The notes beneath the pieces are model-generated. The model made no database searches. It worked only from the letters and a program-made list of their open reading frames with translations, and had not been told where the DNA came from. A stretch of 5,671 nucleotides of DNA from Patescibacteria group bacterium (GTDB taxonomy: Bacteria; Patescibacteriota; Minisyncoccia; Phycocordibacterales; PALSA-1337), in assembly GCA_028871265.1 (NCBI GenBank), contig JAGWNR010000045.1:1-5671 (forward strand), given 5' to 3'. This document shows, one piece after another, positions 1 to 3,735 of the stretch; the first letter of the stretch is position 1; the number at the start of each line of letters is the position of its first letter. The translations under genes were made by a program, and so were the position numbers.

Positions 1-18
1 TTTCTTTAAACTAATTTC

Positions 19-40
19 TATGCTACTATGCTCCTATAAA
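19..40 (+). promoter_or_regulatory. possible yebC promoter region
   Basis: The stretch just before yebC holds a tandem 8-mer containing TATGCT twice (19-24 and 27-32) and a TATAAA (35-40). Any of these could serve as a -10 box. TATGCT is also the -10 of the much clearer promoter at 691-696. No good -35 box is visible in the few bases available and there is no Shine-Dalgarno sequence before the yebC ATG, so the leader would be short. The window edge limits this call. Confidence 0.3.
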
Positions 41-54
41 ATAAGACAACAACC

Positions 55-585
55 ATGTCCGGACATAACAAATTTTCAAAAATAAAGCATTTAAAGGCAA
101 AGACGGATGCGCAAAAGAGCAAGGTATTTACCAAAATGGTGCGCCTCATCACTATGGAGGTAAAAAAGGCCAAGGGTGTGGTTTCGTCACCTGGCGTAGT
201 TGCCGCCATTGATCGCGCGCGCAAGGAAAACGTGCCGAATGACACCATCGATCGCGCGGTCAAAAAAGCCACCACCGACAATAGCGCCGCCATGGAAACA
301 ATCGTGTATGAGAGTTATGGTCCAGGTGGTGTTGCCCTCTTGATCGATGTCCTCACCGACAATCGCAACAAAGCCGCCCAGGAAATAAAACACATTCTCT
401 CCAGTAATGGCGCCGCTCTAGCCGCTCCGGGCTCGGCCAGCTGGGCTTTCACCAAAACTCACGAAGGTTGGCAGGCCAATTCGACCATGCCACTAGAAGA
501 TGCTGATGTCGAAGCTTTGCAAAAACTTGTCGAAGAACTAGAAGAAAACGAAGACGTGCAGGATGTTTATACCAACGCAGAGTAG
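55..585 (+). CDS. yebC: YebC/TACO1-family protein, short form lacking domain 3
   Basis: This 176-residue protein belongs to the YebC/PmpR/TACO1 family, annotated as a DNA-binding regulator and, for some members, as a ribosome-associated factor that relieves stalling. It starts with the family signature MSGHNKFSKIKHLKAKTDAQ and continues with FTKMVRLIT (25-33), an NVPNDTIDRAVKKA helix (59-72), YESYGPGG (85-92) and LTDNRN (100-105). The C-terminus LQKLVEELEENEDVQDVYTN (155-174) matches the canonical family end. Usual family length is about 240-250 residues. The missing part lies around residues 136-142, where SWAFTKT runs almost directly into the ANSTMPLEDADVEALQKL segment, so the inserted third domain is absent while both flanking parts remain in frame. 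The usual glycine-rich GGGDP loop is replaced by SSPG (44-47). The ATG is chosen because it begins the signature; no Shine-Dalgarno sequence precedes it. The stop is one base before a 23-bp palindrome. The family call is firm; regulator versus ribosome factor is open. Confidence 0.93.
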   Translation: MSGHNKFSKIKHLKAKTDAQKSKVFTKMVRLITMEVKKAKGVVSSPGVVAAIDRARKENVPNDTIDRAVKKATTDNSAAMETIVYESYGPGGVALLIDVLTDNRNKAAQEIKHILSSNGAALAAPGSASWAFTKTHEGWQANSTMPLEDADVEALQKLVEELEENEDVQDVYTNAE

Positions 586-586
586 T

Positions 587-609
587 TGTACGAGGTGACA
601 CCTCGTACA
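587..609. repeat. 23-bp perfect palindrome, copy 1
   Basis: Each half-site is TGTACGAGGTG, arranged around one central A (position 598). It begins one base after the yebC stop. An identical copy lies at 1389-1411. As RNA it would fold into at least nine base pairs closed by a five-base loop, but no T-run follows, so it is not a standard intrinsic terminator. It could be an extragenic palindromic (REP-like) element, an operator, or an insertion boundary. Confidence 0.9.
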
Positions 610-632
610 TATTTAATCCTTATTTTAAGGCG

Positions 633-652
633 TATTTTGTTGCAACAAAATA
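633..652. promoter_or_regulatory. 20-bp perfect palindrome, candidate operator
   Basis: The half-site TATTTTGTTG is followed directly by its exact reverse complement, giving a spacer-less 20-bp dyad centred on GTTGCAAC. It ends 16 bp before the -35 box at 669, a usual place for a dimeric helix-turn-helix regulator to bind. A smaller inverted repeat (CCTTA, three bases, TAAGG at 618-630) lies just upstream. As RNA the dyad would be a weak AT-rich hairpin without a T-tract, so a protein-binding site is the better reading. The regulator is unknown. Confidence 0.5.
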
Positions 653-668
653 TAAAATGAAAAAATAC

Positions 669-696
669 TTGACAAATTTATAATACATGCTATGCT
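669..696 (+). promoter_or_regulatory. strong sigma-70-type promoter of the cassette
   Basis: A perfect TTGACA -35 box (669-674) is followed after 16 bp by TATGCT (691-696), preceded by TGC (688-690), which forms an extended -10 element. Transcription would begin near 702-704. A second TATAAT (679-684) lies in the spacer but has no matching -35 box. This is the most complete promoter in the window. Confidence 0.8.
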
Positions 697-882
697 TTAA
701 ATCGGAAGGCTGAGGGGTGTTCGAAGTTGCATGCTACACTTTCCTTACTTCAGCAAAGAACTACGTTGTCCCCTAGAGTATTGTACGCGATGTGCGGCTT
801 AACAGATCCTCGTCAGGATCATAGGCTCTCTGGGAATCGTTGGGAAAAAAAGTTCACGTTCAAGGCTTCCTGTCTTGAACAC

Positions 883-916
883 CTCCACAGGTTTGGGTAA
901 AACCAAATCTGTGGAG
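883..916 (+). other. stable 15-bp hairpin before the ribosome-binding site
   Basis: CTCCACAG (883-890) pairs with CTGTGGAG (909-916), and the helix continues inward through one G-U pair and TTTGG/CCAAA to a GTAAAA hexaloop (897-902). It ends 14 bases before the Shine-Dalgarno core. No T-run follows, so it is not a terminator. It could protect the mRNA, set ribosome access, or be the core of a small RNA. Confidence 0.75.
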
Positions 917-930
917 TTCAGCTCTTAAAC

Positions 931-935
931 AAGGA
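931..935 (+). promoter_or_regulatory. Shine-Dalgarno site AAGGA
   Basis: AAGGA lies seven bases before the ATG at 943 and supports that start. A second purine run (AAAGGA, 946-951) lies nine bases before an in-frame ATG at 961, so initiation there, six residues shorter, is also possible. No comparable, properly spaced site precedes yebC, ruvC, the acidic-protein gene, tyrS or the penicillin-binding protein gene. Confidence 0.65.
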
Positions 936-942
936 TATTTCT

Positions 943-1281
943 ATGAAAGGAAATATTACAATGATCAAGGGTGAAAATCCCGAAATGCTCGTTCGACTCG
1001 ATAATGGCGAAACCGTTGTCGTTAGCTACAGCACGGCAGAAACTCTTGATCGAATCCATTTCATCGATCTGGCGTTACACAAACTACAATGGCCTGGCAC
1101 AAACAAAGAAGATGTAATTGCTTCTCTTGATGACCCAGCGGCTTTTGTTGGTGACAGGATCATTTTTGAGAAGAGTGAAGACGGTGAAATGAAAAACGTC
1201 AAGCTCTTGGTTTCTCAAGGGGATTCCCGCATCGGTCACGCATCGGTAAAAGTGGAAGAAACTAGTAGAGTGGCGATCTGA
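943..1281 (+). CDS. small cytoplasmic protein of unknown function
   Basis: This 112-residue protein is not one I recognise. It has no signal peptide, membrane segment or cysteine. The N-terminal part, MIKGENPEMLVRLDNGETVV (7-26), alternates hydrophobic and polar residues as a beta-hairpin would. Residues 33-48 look helical, and VGDRIIFEKSEDGEMKNVKL (69-88) looks like two more beta strands joined by a turn. The overall pattern is faintly like a small OB/S1-type barrel, but no diagnostic motif supports that. The tail (91-112) is polar and probably flexible. It is the only gene of the cassette, with its own promoter, long leader, Shine-Dalgarno site and terminator, which argues that it is really expressed and regulated. 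The start at 943 is favoured by the AAGGA at 931-935; 961 is the alternative. Confidence 0.75.
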   Translation: MKGNITMIKGENPEMLVRLDNGETVVVSYSTAETLDRIHFIDLALHKLQWPGTNKEDVIASLDDPAAFVGDRIIFEKSEDGEMKNVKLLVSQGDSRIGHASVKVEETSRVAI

Positions 1282-1300
1282 AACGTCATCTGAAGTTTCT

Positions 1301-1329
1301 ACAGGCTATCGCAAGGTAGCCTGTTTTTT
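1301..1329 (+). terminator. intrinsic terminator of the cassette
   Basis: ACAGGCTA (1301-1308) pairs with TAGCCTGT (1317-1324). A T-G and a C-G pair extend the helix inward to a GCAA tetraloop of the GNRA type (1311-1314). Six consecutive T follow (1324-1329). It sits 20 bases after the stop of the small gene and should insulate ruvC from the cassette promoter. Confidence 0.92.
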
Positions 1330-1388
1330 ATTTACCAATCAACCAGCAAAATCAGCCGGAGAAAACGACATCTGCATAGAAGGCGAAA

Positions 1389-1411
1389 TGTACGAGGTGA
1401 CACCTCGTACA
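1389..1411. repeat. 23-bp perfect palindrome, copy 2
   Basis: This is base-for-base identical to the palindrome at 587-609 (half-site TGTACGAGGTG, central A at 1400). It ends 32 bases before the ruvC ATG. The spacing between the two copies is 802 bp. The surrounding bases do not match those of copy 1, so the repeat unit is the palindrome itself. Confidence 0.9.
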
Positions 1412-1443
1412 CAAATTGCACTTTTCATTGTAAACTTTGAATT

Positions 1444-1914
1444 ATGAAAATCCTTGGCATCGATCCTGGCTACGATCGCATCGGCATTGCCGTCATAGAA
1501 AAGGACGGTTCCAAAAATACCCTGCTGCATTCGGAATGTTTTACCACTGATTCAAAAACTGGCTTTTATGAACGGTTGGTTGCCATACAAAATCGGACCT
1601 TGAAAATTTTGGATAAATTCCAACCGAACACGCTGGCCATTGAGACTTTGTTTATCACCAAAAACCAAAAGACCGGCATGCGTGTAGCCGAAGCGCGTGG
1701 CGTGATTGCGGTCGCCGCCGCACAGAGAGGTGTTCCAATATTTGAATATTCCCCACCGGAAATCAAGGCGGCCATTACCAGCGATGGCAAAGGCGACAAA
1801 ACACAAATAATCAAGATGGTTGGTCTTTTGGTAAAGATTGACTCCAGGAAGCGCTTGGATGACGAATATGACGCCATAGCCGTGGCCTTGACCCACGCCG
1901 CCAGGTACCACTAA
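1444..1914 (+). CDS. ruvC: Holliday junction resolvase RuvC
   Basis: RuvC is the endonuclease that cuts Holliday junctions, normally working with the RuvAB branch-migration motor. The 156-residue length is normal for the family. The N-terminus MKILGIDPGYDRIGIAVI gives catalytic Asp7. LAIETLFITKNQKT (64-77) gives Glu67 and Phe70, the latter at the position of the E. coli base-stacking Phe69. The basic loop SDGKGDKTQI (113-122) matches the family G-x-G-x-x-K-x-Q segment. DDEYDAIAVALTHA (139-152) supplies Asp140 and Asp143, completing the D-E-D-D metal site. The ATG fits the family start exactly; no Shine-Dalgarno sequence or convincing promoter is visible before it. ruvA and ruvB do not follow; a small acidic-protein gene does. 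Because of the terminator at 1301-1329, ruvC probably needs a promoter between 1330 and 1443, or read-through. Confidence 0.96.
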   Translation: MKILGIDPGYDRIGIAVIEKDGSKNTLLHSECFTTDSKTGFYERLVAIQNRTLKILDKFQPNTLAIETLFITKNQKTGMRVAEARGVIAVAAAQRGVPIFEYSPPEIKAAITSDGKGDKTQIIKMVGLLVKIDSRKRLDDEYDAIAVALTHAARYH

Positions 1915-1934
1915 GTCGGACATAGTATAGTTTT

Positions 1935-1953
1935 CCACAACTACCCCTTGTGG
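1935..1953. repeat. small inverted repeat after ruvC
   Basis: CCACAA (1935-1940) and TTGTGG (1948-1953) can pair across a seven-base loop, 20 bases after the ruvC stop. No T-tract follows, so termination is doubtful. It may only be an mRNA 3'-end hairpin. Confidence 0.4.
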
Positions 1954-1983
1954 CCTGGCCGGCAATTTGTTAAAAAATACCCA

Positions 1984-2006
1984 TTCGGAACCAGAGTCGT
2001 TCCGGA
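1984..2006. repeat. inverted repeat before the acidic-protein gene
   Basis: TTCGGAAC (1984-1991) pairs with GTTCCGGA (1999-2006), with one T-G pair and a seven-base loop. It lies 23 bases before the ATG at 2030 and is followed by an AT-rich stretch (2009-2029). It could be an operator or a leader hairpin. No clear -35/-10 pair was found here. Confidence 0.4.
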
Positions 2007-2029
2007 ACTATATTAAAATCCATAAAAAT

Positions 2030-2203
2030 ATGGCCAAAAAAACAGAAAAAAAACAAAATATTTCTATTAACACGGAAGAACCGATCGAGGAAAAGGACTT
2101 TGAAATAAAACCAATACCCGAAGAGGATGAGGATGAAACTGATGATGAGAACGATTTGGATGAAGATGAAGTTGATCCATTTGGTGATAAATGGGAGCAG
2201 TAG
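2030..2203 (+). CDS. small, highly acidic, probably disordered protein
   Basis: This 57-residue protein has a lysine-rich start (MAKKTEKK) and 24 Asp/Glu residues. Residues 31-49 contain 15 acidic residues of 19. It ends in VDPFGDKWEQ, where the aromatic residues Phe51 and Trp55 stand out against the charged tract. There is no membrane segment, cysteine or known fold, so it is likely disordered. An acidic tract before an aromatic tail recalls protein-docking tails such as that of single-stranded DNA-binding protein, but the SSB motif is strictly terminal and this one is not, so function is not assigned. The ATG at 2030 is preferred over an in-frame TTG at 1967, whose extra residues would span the inverted repeat at 1984-2006. 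No Shine-Dalgarno sequence is present. It is followed directly by a terminator. It may be co-transcribed with ruvC. Confidence 0.7.
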   Translation: MAKKTEKKQNISINTEEPIEEKDFEIKPIPEEDEDETDDENDLDEDEVDPFGDKWEQ

Positions 2204-2224
2204 AATAATTTTTAGTGAAAAGTT

Positions 2225-2255
2225 TAAAAAATCTAGTGACTGGCTAGATTTTTTA
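2225..2255. terminator. bidirectional terminator between convergent genes
   Basis: A 12-bp helix (2225-2236 with 2244-2255) has AAAAAATCTAG on one side, CTAGATTTTTT on the other and a seven-base loop. The A-run and T-run give a U-tract in either direction. It can therefore end the acidic-protein transcript (+) and the tyrS transcript (-), whose stop codon is at 2260-2262. Confidence 0.85.
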
Positions 2256-2259
2256 TTTA

Positions 2260-3495
2260 CTACTTTAGTTCTATTGTAACGAATCTTTTTTTACCAATTC
2301 TGATTGTGCCAGACTTTTCCAGTTTGAAATTATAATCGGAAATATCTTCACCGCCGACATATGAGATTGCCCTGCCATCGATCAGCCGGCGAAAATCGCT
2401 CTTTGAATCAATTATTTTTTCACGAACCAGCACATCAACCAATTTTTCTCCGGCCGAAACAGTTACTTTTGGCGCATCGGTCGGGATAGCACCACCGGAA
2501 AAAATCTTTTCAAAATTTTCGGCCGCTTCTTTGGCAGCGACTGGACCGTGATACAGAGCAACAATTTCTTTTGCCAAGCGAATTTTAACATCTTTTGGGT
2601 TTTTGCCGGCCGCAAGTTCTGCTTTTATTTGCTCAATTTCTGTCATAGACACATATGTGCAATCAGTAAAAACAGAGAGGATCGCTTCGTCTGGCAGTGC
2701 CATTGTTTTACCAAACATTTCTGCGGCAGAATCATTTAATGCAATATAATCACCCTCACTCTTACTCATGAGCTTTTTACCGGTTTTCGGATTCTCAAGA
2801 AGGGTGGTAGTGATTACAAATTTCTCTTTTGAATTATAGATTTTTTGCAAGGTTCTGCCAGCAAGCATGTTAAAGGTTTGATCATTGCCACCAACCTCAG
2901 CATCTACATCCATAGCCACACTATCGTAACCTTGCATAAGAGGATAGAAAAACTCGTGCACATATATTGGTTTGTTATCTTTAAGTCTCTTTTCAAACAT
3001 ATCTCGCTCAATCATTTGCTGAACAGTAAAATGCGATGCTAGTTTAATCAGGTCTGTAAAGTTAAGTTTCGCCAGCCAAGCACTGTTTTTTTCAAATCTG
3101 ACTGGGTTGGATTTATTTTTAAAGTCGATAATTCTACCTATTTGTTCTTTCCAGTCCTTAATATTTTCAACCACCTGCTCTCTAGAAAGCTGGACCCTGG
3201 TGGCATTTTTATCCGTTGGGTCACCAATCATGGCGGTAAAATCACCAAACAAAAAAATAATCTCATGCCCCAGCTTGCGTAGTTTTTCTAACAACATGAA
3301 GTTTGTGGCATGACCTATGTGTAGTTGGCTTCCAGTGGCATCGGCCCCTATATAAAAACGTAGGCGCCTGCCACTCATCAGAGCCTTTTTAAAAATATCC
3401 TTCGAAGGATAAATAGCGCTTACACTTCTGGTAAGAACTTCTTCAATCACCTTCTCATCCGTCGAAATGGTCGTTTTTTTAGTAAATAAAGCCAT
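2260..3495 (-). CDS. tyrS: tyrosyl-tRNA synthetase
   Basis: This cytoplasmic class I synthetase charges tRNA-Tyr with tyrosine using ATP. Its 411-residue length fits the bacterial TyrRS group with a compact linker. The Rossmann core begins at FYIGADATGSQLHIGH (47-62), with the HIGH motif at 59-62. FGDFTAMIGDPT (83-94) follows. The tyrosine-pocket segment is YPLMQGYDSVAMDVDAEVGG (184-203), continued by NDQTFNMLAGR (204-214). The KMSKS loop reads LMSKS (242-246) within GKKLMSKSEGD. A linker (about 260-345) leads to a C-terminal S4 RNA-binding domain (about 349-409), including SDFRRLIDGRAISYVGG. This sequence resembles the Thermus-like TyrRS subgroup more than the E. coli form, which has KFGKT. 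The start is the ATG at 3493-3495 on the minus strand, without a Shine-Dalgarno sequence. The gene converges on the acidic-protein gene and diverges from the penicillin-binding protein gene. No T-box leader is seen. Confidence 0.96.
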   Translation of the reverse strand: MALFTKKTTISTDEKVIEEVLTRSVSAIYPSKDIFKKALMSGRRLRFYIGADATGSQLHIGHATNFMLLEKLRKLGHEIIFLFGDFTAMIGDPTDKNATRVQLSREQVVENIKDWKEQIGRIIDFKNKSNPVRFEKNSAWLAKLNFTDLIKLASHFTVQQMIERDMFEKRLKDNKPIYVHEFFYPLMQGYDSVAMDVDAEVGGNDQTFNMLAGRTLQKIYNSKEKFVITTTLLENPKTGKKLMSKSEGDYIALNDSAAEMFGKTMALPDEAILSVFTDCTYVSMTEIEQIKAELAAGKNPKDVKIRLAKEIVALYHGPVAAKEAAENFEKIFSGGAIPTDAPKVTVSAGEKLVDVLVREKIIDSKSDFRRLIDGRAISYVGGEDISDYNFKLEKSGTIRIGKKRFVTIELK

Positions 3496-3516
3496 GTTAA
3501 AATATTAGCACAAGAG

Positions 3517-3543
3517 CTGTGGAAAGACGAGAATGTGCCACAG
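3517..3543. repeat. inverted repeat in the tyrS leader
   Basis: CTGTGG (3517-3522) and CCACAG (3538-3543) can pair across 15 bases, and GCACA (3509-3513) can instead pair with TGTGC (3534-3538). The two pairings compete. This lies in the roughly 47-nt untranslated leader predicted for tyrS. It is too small and unspecific to call a regulator. Confidence 0.3.
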
Positions 3544-3548
3544 AATAT

Positions 3549-3554
3549 ATTATA
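3549..3554 (-). promoter_or_regulatory. tyrS -10 box
   Basis: Read on the minus strand, positions 3554 to 3549 are a perfect TATAAT. Transcription would start near 3542, leaving a leader of about 47 nt before the tyrS ATG. The expected -35 position (about 3572-3577) has no good match. The box touches the left end of the 165-bp inverted-repeat element, whose arm would therefore supply the -35 region. Confidence 0.55.
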
Positions 3555-3718
3555 TAACTCCTTACATCTCTTTTTCGAAGACCGAGGACCCTTTGCGAAA
3601 TAGTATACGGCTGTATTTTCCAAAGCCCGACTGAAGCCTTGTAGGGAGGGTTTTGCGAAAATACCCGTATACTATGAGCAAATTCCGAGGGATGAGAAAA
3701 TGAGATGTAAGGAGTTAT
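3554..3718. mobile_element. 165-bp foldback element, MITE-like, no coding content
   Basis: Perfect 17-bp inverted arms (3554-3570 and 3702-3718; ATAACTCCTTACATCTC and its complement) bound this region. Pairing continues inward in register: 3572-3576/3696-3700, 3592-3596/3678-3682, 3600-3610/3665-3675 (ATAGTATACGG), 3613-3620/3657-3664 (GTATTTTC) and 3621-3628/3648-3655 (one G-T pair). That is about 54 pairs around a short apex near 3629-3647. A terminator is unlikely because both neighbours transcribe away from it. ATTAT occurs on both flanks (3549-3553 and 3717-3721, the latter overlapping the arm end) and could be a target duplication, but the AT-rich context weakens that. It may be a nonautonomous transposable element, a structured RNA gene or a cruciform regulatory region; the first is favoured. 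Confidence 0.6.
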
Positions 3719-3720
3719 TA

Positions 3721-3729
3721 TGCTATAAT
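3721..3729 (+). promoter_or_regulatory. extended -10 promoter of the penicillin-binding protein gene
   Basis: TGCTATAAT forms a perfect extended -10 element (TGC at 3721-3723, TATAAT at 3724-3729). The -35 position falls in the right arm of the foldback element and is poor, which extended -10 promoters tolerate. The expected transcription start is at about 3736, the A of the ATG, so the mRNA is predicted to be leaderless. Confidence 0.7.
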
Positions 3730-3735
3730 TACGCA

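Larger units (their letters stand above)
703..942 (+). ncRNA. structured leader or small RNA, class not recognised
   Basis: About 240 nt lie between the predicted transcription start and the start codon at 943, far longer than any other leader here. Three clear hairpins are visible: 805-820 (six pairs, GATCCT/AGGATC), 858-880 (seven pairs, GTTCAAG/CTTGAAC) and 883-916 (fifteen pairs). The first 100 nt can fold in several ways, for example GGGG 714-717 with CCCC 770-773, or GCTGA 709-713 with TCAGC 750-754. In addition, 714-722 can pair with 877-885, which would break the 858-880 hairpin and the base of 883-916. I looked for TPP, SAM, cobalamin, glycine, purine, FMN, tmRNA and RNase P core motifs and saw none. 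It may be a cis-regulatory leader of the downstream gene or a separate RNA. Confidence 0.55.
587..1411 (+). other. palindrome-bounded expression cassette between yebC and ruvC
   Basis: Two identical 23-bp palindromes mark the ends. Between them lie an operator-like palindrome, a strong promoter, a structured leader, one small gene with a Shine-Dalgarno sequence and an intrinsic terminator, all on the plus strand. The other genes of the window lack a properly placed Shine-Dalgarno sequence. This makes the block look like a self-contained unit placed between yebC and ruvC. No transposase or clear target-site duplication is visible, so mobility is inferred and not shown. Confidence 0.4.

Noticed and set aside
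587..609. Palindrome as the yebC intrinsic terminator
   Set aside because: The hairpin is strong but is followed by TATTTAATCC and not a T-run, and the identical copy before ruvC sits where a terminator would make no sense.
731..802. 23-codon open frame inside the leader (MLHFPYFSKELRCPLEYCTRCAA), ending just before the 805-820 hairpin
   Set aside because: A leader peptide was considered, but there is no ribosome-binding site, no run of one amino acid that would suggest attenuation, and the frame is short enough to occur by chance.
703..942. Known riboswitch, tmRNA, RNase P or 6S RNA
   Set aside because: No core motif of the common classes could be matched by eye, and the 5' and 3' ends do not pair as 6S RNA would require. 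A covariance-model search could overturn this.
1552..1965. 137-codon open frame on the minus strand opposite ruvC
   Set aside because: It lies antisense to a clearly conserved ruvC and its product shows no recognisable motif; it is a coding shadow.
1967..2029. N-terminal extension of the acidic protein from a TTG start
   Set aside because: The 21 extra residues look like translated intergenic DNA and cross an inverted repeat. The ATG at 2030 begins a normal-looking MAKK start.
3720..3728. Minimal open frame ATG-CTA-TAA after AAGGAG in the right arm
   Set aside because: It overlaps the -10 box of the penicillin-binding protein promoter, so it would not be in that transcript; probably coincidence.
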